From NCBI RefSeq assembly GCF_026626745.1, contig NZ_JAPNJW010000002.1, positions 5,852,151 through 5,916,150 on the forward strand: a stretch of DNA of 64,000 bases. Direction: 5' to 3'. This document shows positions 34,577 to 41,915 of this stretch, one piece after another. A program made the translations under genes and the position numbers. Within the stretch, counting starts at the first letter, position 1. Each line of letters starts with the position of its first letter. Source of the DNA: Nannocystis sp. RBIL2. GTDB taxonomy: Bacteria > Myxococcota_A > Polyangia > Nannocystales > Nannocystaceae. Under the pieces are notes generated by a model. The model saw only the letters and a list, made by a program, of their open reading frames with translations. It was not told the DNA's origin and did not search any database.

Positions 34577-35539
34577 TCAAGGGCAGGTCCGCAAGATCTG
34601 GTTCTTGTTGGCGTCGAACGACACGACGCACGGGTCGGACGGCAGGTCGCCCTTGTCGTCGAAGCCGCAGCACGGCTGGCCACCTTTGAAGATCTGGCCG
34701 TCCTCGTAGTAGGGACACTGGGCCCCGCGCGGGGTGCAGCAGCCGAGGTCGTCGCCCTCGGGCTCGAGGAAGGCGTCGCACTTGTCGCTGCAGGTGTACT
34801 CGCACGCGACCAACGCGCCGCCGGCGTCGCAGCGATCCTGGCAGAACGCGCTCAGCGCCAGCGGGTCGGGCGCGATGTCGCCGTCGCACACTTCGGGCTC
34901 GGCGGCGTGCATCTGGTCCTTGTCCTTGAACAGGCCGCCGTCGACGATGTCGAGGCTCTCCAGGCGCGCGTTGCCGCAGTAGAAGCAGGTGGAGCGGTCC
35001 CACTTGCAGCCGATGCACTTGCTGGAGTGCCCGCTGCCGTAGGGACGCCAGGTCGGCGGGTTGAGGTCGCGGCAGTCGATGTAGATCGGCGCGCCCTTGT
35101 CGGTCACGTCGGTCACCGGGCCGAAGTCGCACTCCTCGCCCTGGTCGACGTCGACCACGCCGTCGCGGCAGGTGCGCGGACAGCTGGAGAGGTCGACGGT
35201 GCAGTCGCTGCGGCAGCGGGCGGCGCCGTCGATCGGACATGGCGGTTGGGACATGTCCGCAGGGTCACACGCCTCGCCGGGGTCGAGCACGCCGTTGCCG
35301 CAGCGGGTGCAGGCGTCGCGGTCGAAGGTGCAGGTGTCGCGGTCGCACGCGCCGGGAGCAGGGACCTCGTCGGCGGCGCAGTAGCCGACCATGCTGCCGA
35401 CCAGCGACGGCTCGCACTCCTCGCCGGCGAGCTCGTCGACGTAGCCGTCGCCGCAGTCGCGCGGCGGATCGAGCGGGATGACGCAGCCCACGGCCGCAGC
35501 GAGGGCGGCAGCGACGAGCAGCGCGTACGACGAGCGCAT
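34577..35539 (-). CDS. Cys-rich lipoprotein (paralogue of 35814-36761)
   Basis: 320 residues from ATG 35539. Signal peptide with lipobox AAVGC. More than 30 Cys in modules of the type CGDGYVDELAGEECEPSL, CGNGVLDPGEACDP and CRDGVVDVDQGEECDFG, common in myxobacterial surface proteins. It then has paired-Cys segments (CIGCKWDRSTCFYCGNARLE, CCTPRGAQCPYYEDGQIF, GGQPCCGFDDKGD). The adjacent gene upstream on the same strand has the same architecture. It is presumably extracytoplasmic with many disulfides; function is unknown. Its stop is 37 bp from the epimerase start. Confidence 0.85.
   Translation of the reverse strand: MRSSYALLVAAALAAAVGCVIPLDPPRDCGDGYVDELAGEECEPSLVGSMVGYCAADEVPAPGACDRDTCTFDRDACTRCGNGVLDPGEACDPADMSQPPCPIDGAARCRSDCTVDLSSCPRTCRDGVVDVDQGEECDFGPVTDVTDKGAPIYIDCRDLNPPTWRPYGSGHSSKCIGCKWDRSTCFYCGNARLESLDIVDGGLFKDKDQMHAAEPEVCDGDIAPDPLALSAFCQDRCDAGGALVACEYTCSDKCDAFLEPEGDDLGCCTPRGAQCPYYEDGQIFKGGQPCCGFDDKGDLPSDPCVVSFDANKNQILRTCP
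35249..35267. repeat. Palindrome in frame, at a site shared with the paralogue
   Basis: GGACATGTCC (35249-35258) overlaps TGTCC-GCAG-GGTCA (35254-35267, one mismatch). It encodes CDPADMSQPPC. The homologous spot in the paralogue (36449-36466) holds a related but rearranged copy. Confidence 0.65.
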
Positions 35540-35813
35540 CGACGACAAGGTAGCACACGGCGCAAACCGGCCGTGGGGGGCCGCCAGGGGGCGCCCGAAC
35601 GCGACCGAGGGCCGAAGCCGACGCGTCGCTCGGAGCCTGACCGCGGCCCCGGCGGCATTGTCCCCGAAGGAGCTCCGCCCAACCCGTTCGCGGCGCAGCC
35701 GGTGGCGCGAGATCGCCGCCCGCGGCGCGTGACCTCGCGCCGCTCGCGCGAGCACGAAGGCCCTGGATGATCGAGCGCTCCGAAGCGAGCAGCGCCCGGA
35801 CCGCGGCGAGGCG

Positions 35814-36761
35814 TCAGCGGCAGACGAAGAACAACTGCTCGCCGAACTGCAACGGCTCGCAGAACTTGTCTTCGTCGGGGTTGGCGAACTGGAAGCAGCA
35901 GGGCTGCCGCCCCTCCAGCAGCTTGCCCTGCTGGTCGTAGGGGCAGAGCTCGCCCTGGGCCGTGCAGCACTCGAGCTCGTCGATGGGGAGCGCCGCGGCC
36001 TGGAACGCCTGGCAGTCGGCGGCGCACTGGAACTTGCACTCGACGCGGTAGTTGCTGCCGCACGCCTTCTGGCAGTGGACGACCAGGGCGTCCTCGTCGG
36101 CCTCCTGGTTGTCACACACTTCGGGCGCCGGCTGGATGGTCTGCTCGAAGTCGACGAACAGGCCGTCGGCGATCTCGTCGCCCTCGAGCTTGTCGTTCTG
36201 GCAGTACGAGCAGCGCGAGCGGTCCCACTCGCACTTGCTGTTGCAGCGGGTCGAGGTGCCCGAGCCGTAGCGGCGGGTGACGCCGGCCGGCGAGTCGAGC
36301 TCGACGCAGTCGATCTCGAGGGCGATGTCGCCGATCTCGAGGGCGAAGTCGCATTCCTCGTCGACGTCGACCACCCCGTTGCCGCAGGCGGAGCAGGCCG
36401 AGCGGTCGACGGTGCAGTCGTCGCGGCAGGTCGCGACCCCCTCTCCGGGACATGTCGGTTCGGACATGTTCTCGGGGTCACACTCCTCGCCGGGATCGAG
36501 CACCCCGTTGCCGCAGGCGAGGCAGCCCTCCTCGGCGAAGCGGCAGGTCTGCGGGTCGCACGCGGCCGGGCTGGCGATCCGGCCGAGCTCGGTGCAGCGG
36601 TCGGCGTAGCTGTCGGAGAGCGCCGGCTCGCAGTCCTCGTGGGCGAGGAGGTCGATGAAGCCGTCGCCGCAGTCGGCCGGCGGATTCAGCTCGACGAGGC
36701 AGCCTGCGACGGCGCCGAGCGACGCCGCGAGGAGCCCCATGAGCCGCGAGCCGGACCTCAT
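35814..36761 (-). CDS. Cys-rich lipoprotein (paralogue of 34577-35539)
   Basis: 315 residues from ATG 36761; a GTG at 36779 would add six. Lipobox GAVAGC. The modules repeat those of its neighbour: CGDGFIDLLAHEDCEPALSD, CGNGVLDPGEECDPENMSEP, CGNGVVDVDEECDF, then CNSKCEWDRSRCSYCQND, CCTAQGELCPYDQQGK, GRQPCCFQF. The two genes evidently arose by tandem duplication and have diverged to about half identity by eye. The starts MRSGSRLM and MRSSYALL also correspond, supporting the chosen start. Function unknown. Confidence 0.85.
   Translation of the reverse strand: MRSGSRLMGLLAASLGAVAGCLVELNPPADCGDGFIDLLAHEDCEPALSDSYADRCTELGRIASPAACDPQTCRFAEEGCLACGNGVLDPGEECDPENMSEPTCPGEGVATCRDDCTVDRSACSACGNGVVDVDEECDFALEIGDIALEIDCVELDSPAGVTRRYGSGTSTRCNSKCEWDRSRCSYCQNDKLEGDEIADGLFVDFEQTIQPAPEVCDNQEADEDALVVHCQKACGSNYRVECKFQCAADCQAFQAAALPIDELECCTAQGELCPYDQQGKLLEGRQPCCFQFANPDEDKFCEPLQFGEQLFFVCR
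36449..36466. repeat. Palindrome in frame, homologous to 35249-35267
   Basis: GACATGTC followed by TGTCG-GTTC-GGACA (36453-36466, one mismatch), encoding ENMSEPTCP. The position matches the copy in the paralogue, so the element was present before the duplication or is tolerated only at this loop. Confidence 0.6.
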
Positions 36762-36908
36762 CGTCGAGGACGATAGCACGCCGTGCCGCGCCCTGCGCCG
36801 AGCGGGCCGGTGGTGCCCGACTCACGTTCCGTGTTCGCAGAAGCGGAGCGGTGAAGCTCGCAAATCGGCAAAACCACGAGTCTGTCATCTCGAGATACGA
36901 TCGCGGTG

Positions 36909-37538
36909 ATGCAGCCTCACGATCCACCGCGTCCGCAGCAGTCCCATGCACGGTCGTCTCCTGCAGCGCTCCGCAACCGCGGGGTGATCGCGGAGGTGTT
37001 GGCACGGGTCCTGCCCGCGCAGGGCCGCGTGCTCGAAATCGCCAGCGGGACCGGAGAGCACGCGGTGTACCTCGCGGCGGCCTTCCCTGGGGTCTCGTGG
37101 CAACCGACCGACGTCGACCCGGAGGCGCTGGCGTCGATCGCCGCGCGGGTCGAGAGCGAGGGGCCGCCCAACTTGCTGCGTCCGCTGCGGCTCGACGTCA
37201 CTGCGTGGCCGTGGCCGGTCACCGAGGCCGAGGCGATCGTGTGCATCAACATGATCCACATCGCCCCGTGGGCCGCCTGCGAGGCGCTGATGGCCGGGGC
37301 CGGGCGCGTGCTGGCCCCGGGCCGGCCGCTCTACCTGTACGGCGCCATCAAGCGCGGCGGCCAGCACACCGCGGCGAGCAACGCCGCCTTCGACGAGGGC
37401 CTGCGGGCCCGCGACCCGGCCTGGGGCGTGCGCGACGAGGCCGACGTCCGGGCCGCGGCCGCGGCCCACGGGCTAGGGCTCACCGAGCTGGTGGCGATGC
37501 CGGCCAACAATTTCTCGCTGGTGTTTCGCAAGTCCTGA
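36909..37538 (+). CDS. DUF938-type SAM-dependent methyltransferase
   Basis: 209 residues from ATG 36909 (a GTG immediately before it is also possible). The SAM-binding motif is VLEIASGTGEHAVYLAAAFP, followed by WQPTDVDPEALASI with the acidic residue that usually holds the ribose. INMIHIAPW and PLYLYGAIKRGG are family landmarks of the DUF938 proteins. The target is unknown. The TGA stop lies inside a palindrome loop (GTCC-TGAA-GGAC). The DUF72 gene follows 75 bp downstream on the same strand. Confidence 0.85.
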   Translation: MQPHDPPRPQQSHARSSPAALRNRGVIAEVLARVLPAQGRVLEIASGTGEHAVYLAAAFPGVSWQPTDVDPEALASIAARVESEGPPNLLRPLRLDVTAWPWPVTEAEAIVCINMIHIAPWAACEALMAGAGRVLAPGRPLYLYGAIKRGGQHTAASNAAFDEGLRARDPAWGVRDEADVRAAAAAHGLGLTELVAMPANNFSLVFRKS

Positions 37539-37558
37539 AGGACATGCCCTCCAGGGCA
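37531..37558. repeat. Two palindromes over a stop codon
   Basis: AGTCC-TGAA-GGACA (37531-37544) contains the methyltransferase TGA in its loop. TGCCC-TCCA-GGGCA (37545-37558) follows directly and is a perfect hairpin of the co-varied class. Confidence 0.78.
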
Positions 37559-37613
37559 GGTCGGCTGCGCTTGCGCGGGCGGGCAGCTGGGGCTATCCTG
37601 CGCAAAACCGCGC

Positions 37614-38645
37614 ATGGCTCCCCAGCTCGATCTGTTCGCCGACCCCTCGCAGGACCCGACCCCCGGCGGCGCCGGCCGTGGCGGCGCCGGCAAGAAGACG
37701 CCGGCGCCGATCTTGCCGGCCACGCCCCCGGCCGAGCTGGCGGCGCTGGCCGAGCGGCTGCCGAAGAACCTGCGCTTCGGGACATCTTCGTGGGCCTACC
37801 CGGGCTGGTCGGGGATCGTCTACGACCTGCCGCACTCCCAGCAGCGGCTCGCGCGCGACGGCCTGGCCGCGTACGCGCGCCACCCGCTGATGCGCGCGGT
37901 GGGCATCGACCGCTCGTACTACGCGCCGCCGCGGACCGACGAGTTCGCGGCCTACGCGGCGGCGGTGCCGGCCGACTTCCGCTTCCTGGTCAAGGCGCAC
38001 GAGGCCTGCACGACGGCGGTGTGGCCGAAGCACCAGCGCTACGGCAAGGTCCGCGGCCAGCCCAACGAGCGCTTCCTCGACCCCGTGTACGCCAGCGAAT
38101 TCGTGGTCGCGCCGGCCGTGGAGGGCCTCGGCGAGGCGCTGGGCCCGCTGCTGTTCCAGTTCGCGCCGCAGGACTTCGGCGCGCTCGGCGGGCCCCGCTG
38201 GCTGGTCGACCGACTGCGTCGCTTCCTCGACGGGCTGCCCCGCGGACCGCTCTACGCGGTCGAGCTGCGCAACCGCGAGCTGATGACCGGCGCCTACGCC
38301 GCCGCGCTGGCCGAGTTCGGCGCGTGCCACTGCATCAACGTCTACCCGAGCATGCCGCCGGCCCGCGCCCAGCGGACCCGCGTGCGCCAGGACCAGGCCC
38401 CCGCCGTGGTGTGCCGGTGGATGCTGCACCCGAGCATGAACTACGAGCGCGCAGAGGCCCGCTACGACCCGTTCGACCACCTCGTCGACGAAGACCCCGG
38501 CAACCGCGAGGAGCTCGCCCGCGTGTGCGCCGAGACCGACCTCGACCTGCCGGTCTACGTGATCGTCAACAACAAGGCCGAGGGCTCGTCGCCGCGGACG
38601 ATCGCCAAGCTGGCCGGGCGCGTCGCCGAGCTGCAGGGCGTCTAG
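37614..38645 (+). CDS. DUF72 family protein
   Basis: 343 residues from ATG 37614. After a 45-residue Pro/Ala-rich start the DUF72 barrel-like domain begins with FGTSSWAYPGWSGIVY and continues with GIDRSYYAPP, FLVKAHEACTTAVWPKH, GPLLFQFAPQ, YAVELRNREL and VYVIVNNKAEGSSP. DUF72 proteins resemble TIM-barrel enzymes, but no reaction is established for them. TATCCT at 37593-37598, about 15 bp before the start, could be a -10 for a short leader. Downstream comes the densest palindrome cluster of the window. Confidence 0.88.
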   Translation: MAPQLDLFADPSQDPTPGGAGRGGAGKKTPAPILPATPPAELAALAERLPKNLRFGTSSWAYPGWSGIVYDLPHSQQRLARDGLAAYARHPLMRAVGIDRSYYAPPRTDEFAAYAAAVPADFRFLVKAHEACTTAVWPKHQRYGKVRGQPNERFLDPVYASEFVVAPAVEGLGEALGPLLFQFAPQDFGALGGPRWLVDRLRRFLDGLPRGPLYAVELRNRELMTGAYAAALAEFGACHCINVYPSMPPARAQRTRVRQDQAPAVVCRWMLHPSMNYERAEARYDPFDHLVDEDPGNREELARVCAETDLDLPVYVIVNNKAEGSSPRTIAKLAGRVAELQGV

Positions 38646-38951
38646 CTGGTCCGAAGGACAGGTTTTGCGGCGAAACCGCGGGGCGGCCGGGTTACGCCGG
38701 CGAAAGGCTGCGGGCCCGCAGATCGGCGGGCGGAGGGCGCAGGGAGGCAGTCTGCCTCGAAAGACAGGTTTATTTCGCGGCGAAATCTGCCCCGAAGGAC
38801 AGGTCGTGGCGCTCCGGCGCGGCTGTCCGCAGGGACAGGTGGCGGTGCTCTCGCAGAGATGGCCGCCTTGCTCTCGCAAGGCTGGCCCTGTTGCTCGCGG
38901 CTGTCCGCAGAGACAAGCCGCGGCGCTCTTGCGGGGCTGTCCCGAGGGACA
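38646..38951. repeat. Densest cluster of dispersed palindromes
   Basis: Perfect copies at 38824-38837 (GCAG loop) and 38938-38951 (CGAG loop); near copies GGTCC-GAA-GGACA (38649), TGCCC-CGAA-GGACA (38788) and TGTCC-GCAG-AGACA (38902-38915). A further dyad, ATTTCG-CGG-CGAAAT (38772-38786), and words of the form GGCGCTC/GCTCTCGC between copies give a tandem look. It lies between convergent genes (DUF72 and TolC-type), and no gene is visible in it. Confidence 0.75.
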
Positions 38952-38960
38952 GGCGGCGCG

Positions 38961-40406
38961 TCAGCGGGCGGTCGCCGGCGGGGTGGACGCGCGGGTCGGA
39001 CGGGCCGAGGCGAGGGTAGACGCCTCCGTGCCGATGATCGTCTCGAGCGTGTACATGGCGTCGAAGTAGGTGCCGTAGGCGTCGAGCGCCTCGGTCTGGA
39101 TCCGCAAGAAATTCTCGCGGGCGACGAACACCTCGATGATGTCGACCTCGCCGAGCTCGAAGGCTCTTTGAAGGAGCTGCAGGTTCTCCTCGAAGCGCGG
39201 CACGACCTCGCGCGAGTAGGTCTGCACGCGCTCGGCGGCGGTGTTGATGGCGTCGACGGCCCGGCGGGCGTTGAGCGCCAGCTGGTAGCGGACGACCTCG
39301 AGCTCGGTCTGGGCGACGCTCAGCTCGGCCTTGGTCTGCGCCCGCGCCAGCTGGTTGCGCTTGAAGAAGGGCAGCGGGACCGTGAGCATGCCGAGCACGA
39401 TCTTCGAGCCGGGGATGTTCGACGGGGTGTTCGGCTCGCGCTCGCGGCCGAAGTAGACGCCGATCCACGGCTCCGGCAGGCGGTCGCGCCTGGCCGACTT
39501 GGCCCGCGCCTCGCCGAGCTCGACCTGCGCCTCCTTGGTCTTGAGCGCGGGGTGCTCCTTCTGCACGTTGGCGATCAGGTCCTCGGGGTCGCGGACCTTG
39601 ATCGGATCGCCGAGCTCGCCGGCGGGGGCGATGAGCTGTCCCGAAGGCCAGCCGGCCATCTCGGCCAGGTGGATGCACGCGAGCCGGAAATTCAGGTCGG
39701 CGGCCAGCTTGGCCTGGCGCGCGCGGGCCAGCTCACCCTCGGCCACGCGCACGCGCAGGCGCGAGATCTCACCGGCCTGCTGGCGGCGGCTGGCGATGTC
39801 GAGGAGGCGCTCGGCGAACTGCTGCGTGCGTGCAGCGGTACGGGCCCGCTCCTTGGCGATCAGCGCGGTGTTGTAGGCGTAGTGGACCTGCGCGTGCGTG
39901 GTCCAGCGGACCTGCGCGAGCTCGCGGTCGAGGAACTCGCGGTACTCGCGGCCGGCCTTGATGCGGAGGCTGCGTTCGCGGCCGATCTCGATCGGCTGCT
40001 GCAGCGTGCCCTGGAGCTCGAACTGCGCCGGCCCGGCGGTGGGATTGAGGCGCGCGCCCATGCCGATGTACAGCTGCGGGTTGTCGGGCAGCAGCGGCTT
40101 GGCGCCAGTGACCGCGGCGTCGCCGAGCTCGAGGCGCGTGCGGGCGGTGCGGACCGGCATCGCGTTCTCTTCGGCGTGTTTCAGAATTGTGTCGAGGGGC
40201 AGGACCTGGGCACCAGCGACGACGGGTTCGGGGATCGTCTGCGCCGGCACCGGCACCGGCGCGAGCAGCGGCGCGGGTGCGTCGGCGGGCTTGGTGCGCG
40301 TGGGGGCGGGCGCGGCTCCGGCCGCGGGGGCGAGCGTCGCCGCGGCCACGGCCGCGACCAGCGTGAACATCGTCGAGGTCCGGATGAGAGCTGTGCGGCG
40401 TGGCAT
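38961..40406 (-). CDS. TolC-type outer-membrane efflux protein (CzcC/CusC-like)
   Basis: 481 residues from ATG 40406. Signal peptide (LVAAVAAATLAPAAGAA), a Pro/Ala spacer, then two OEP repeats of long helices and strands (ALIAKERARTAARTQQFAER, RLRVRVAEGELARARQ; NQLARAQTKAELSVAQTE, FELGEVDIIEVFVARENFL), the layout of TolC/CzcC channels. It would form the trimeric outer-membrane exit of the efflux system whose adaptor and pump are encoded divergently at 40698-45029. A one-mismatch palindrome (39637-39650) lies in its mid-region. Confidence 0.9.
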   Translation of the reverse strand: MPRRTALIRTSTMFTLVAAVAAATLAPAAGAAPAPTRTKPADAPAPLLAPVPVPAQTIPEPVVAGAQVLPLDTILKHAEENAMPVRTARTRLELGDAAVTGAKPLLPDNPQLYIGMGARLNPTAGPAQFELQGTLQQPIEIGRERSLRIKAGREYREFLDRELAQVRWTTHAQVHYAYNTALIAKERARTAARTQQFAERLLDIASRRQQAGEISRLRVRVAEGELARARQAKLAADLNFRLACIHLAEMAGWPSGQLIAPAGELGDPIKVRDPEDLIANVQKEHPALKTKEAQVELGEARAKSARRDRLPEPWIGVYFGREREPNTPSNIPGSKIVLGMLTVPLPFFKRNQLARAQTKAELSVAQTELEVVRYQLALNARRAVDAINTAAERVQTYSREVVPRFEENLQLLQRAFELGEVDIIEVFVARENFLRIQTEALDAYGTYFDAMYTLETIIGTEASTLASARPTRASTPPATAR

Positions 40407-40543
40407 GCGAATCGGAGTGCGGACGAGTTCGTCGCGCGCTGTCAAGCCCGCGGACTCTTACACGCGGGGTCCGAGGTTGCCAAGGACCTTGTACAGCCCG
40501 AGAGTTTGGGCACGGCGTGAGCGCTTTGGGGGCGGGCGAAACC

Positions 40544-40604
40544 TTGACATGAAGGCCCCGTAATGTAAGCAATGGTGTTTGAAACACCATCCCAGGGCCT
40601 TTTT
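40544..40604 (+). promoter_or_regulatory. Operator-like palindrome nested in a terminator-like hairpin
   Basis: A -35-like TTGACA (40544-40549) is followed by a 19-bp perfect dyad, ATGGTGTTTGAAACACCAT (40572-40590). That dyad sits within a longer inverted repeat, AAGGCCC (40552-40558) with GGGCCTT (40595-40601), ending in TTTTT. The whole lies about 95 bp ahead of the adaptor gene. It could be a repressor site, an attenuator, or both. The T-run follows in the plus direction, that of the pump operon. A convincing -10 at 17 bp is lacking. Confidence 0.5.
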
Positions 40605-40697
40605 CGGGGGGAGATTCGTCCTCGCCTCGCCGGGCCCTGCGCCACGCTCGCGCACGGGTGTGGCGCGCGGATTAAAAGACTCCCAGGACGTGTCGTG

Positions 40698-41894
40698 ATG
40701 AGCAATTCCTCTGACCCCGGTCGAGCCTCGCGCTGGCTGATCCTCCTCGACCACGCGCGACGCTGGTTCGTGCTCATGTTCGTCTTCGCGGTCGCGACGC
40801 CGCTCGGCTGCAACCACGGGGAGGCCGCCGAGGCCGACGCCGCGACCAAGCCGCCGGAGCTGCCGTACTTCGAGGACGGCGTGATCAAGCTGCCCGAGGT
40901 GTTCGCCGAGAAGGCGGCGCTGCAGAGCGGCACCGTCGAGATGACCGAGGTGTCGCCGGTGGTCCACGTGACCGGCGTGCTCGAGTTCGACGAGCTGCGG
41001 ATCGCCGAGGTCGGCTCGCGCATCTCCGGGCGCGTCAAGGAGGTCAAGGTCATCGAGGGCACGAAGGTCGAGACCGGCGACATCCTGGCCACGCTCGACA
41101 GCGCGGAGCTCGGCAAGGCCCAGGCCGAGATCTCGGCCGTGGTCGCCAAGGCGGAGCTGGCCGAGCGCGACAAGGAGCGCAAGCGACGGCTGCTGCAGGA
41201 GGGCATCGCCTCGCAGCGCGCGGCCGACCTGGCCAGCGCCGAGGTGTCGGTCGCCAGCGCCGAGCTGCGGGCGGCCAAGCAGCGCGTGCAGGCGCTGGGC
41301 GGCGGGTCGTCCGAAAAGGCGGCGCTCGGCGTGATGTCGCTGACCTCGCCGATCGAGGGCGACGTGGTCCGCGTGCGAGTGTTCCGCGGCCAGGCGGTCG
41401 AGCCGAGCTACACGGCCTTCACGATCGCCGACCGCAGCACGCTGTGGGTGCGCCTCAGCGTGTTCGAGGGCGAGGTGGTCAACATCCGCGTCGGCGACTC
41501 GGTCGAGATCTCGTCGCAGGTGACGCCCGACGAGGTGCTGACCGGCACGGTGACGTTCGTCAGCACGGTGCTCGACCCGGTGACTCGCAGCGCCGAGGTG
41601 CGCGTGGTGGTCCCGAACGAGGCCGGCAAGCTGCGCGTCGGTCAGGCGGTCAACGCGAGGATCCGGCCCGGCGCGGCGCGCAAGCAGGCGCTGGCGATCC
41701 CGCGCAAGGCGATGGTGCAGGTCGACGGCAAGCCCACGGTGTTCGTCGAGGTCGGCGAGCGCGCCGTCATGCCGCGCACGATCGAGATCGGCGCCCAGGG
41801 CCCCGACCTGGTCGAGATCAAGAAGGGCCTCGAGCCCGGCGAGCGCATCGTCACCGAGGGAGTGTTCGCCCTCAAGTCCGAGCTGTTCCGCTAG
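40698..41894 (+). CDS. RND efflux periplasmic adaptor (CzcB/CusB-like)
   Basis: 398 residues from ATG 40698. An N-terminal membrane or signal segment ends in a possible lipobox (ATPLGC). The adaptor order follows: barrel-sandwich halves (GRVKEVKVIEGTKVETGDIL and SPIEGDVVRVRVFRGQAVEP, in part), a helical hairpin between them (SAEVSVASAELRAAKQRVQ), a beta-barrel (VVNIRVGDSVEISSQ, VTFVSTVLDPVTRSAEVRV) and a membrane-proximal domain (VFVEVGERAVMPRTIEIG). It joins the inner-membrane pump to the TolC-type channel. The pump gene begins 21 bp downstream, so they are one operon. Confidence 0.9.
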   Translation: MSNSSDPGRASRWLILLDHARRWFVLMFVFAVATPLGCNHGEAAEADAATKPPELPYFEDGVIKLPEVFAEKAALQSGTVEMTEVSPVVHVTGVLEFDELRIAEVGSRISGRVKEVKVIEGTKVETGDILATLDSAELGKAQAEISAVVAKAELAERDKERKRRLLQEGIASQRAADLASAEVSVASAELRAAKQRVQALGGGSSEKAALGVMSLTSPIEGDVVRVRVFRGQAVEPSYTAFTIADRSTLWVRLSVFEGEVVNIRVGDSVEISSQVTPDEVLTGTVTFVSTVLDPVTRSAEVRVVVPNEAGKLRVGQAVNARIRPGAARKQALAIPRKAMVQVDGKPTVFVEVGERAVMPRTIEIGAQGPDLVEIKKGLEPGERIVTEGVFALKSELFR

Positions 41895-41915
41895 CGAGGC
41901 GCCGAGGAGACTCCC

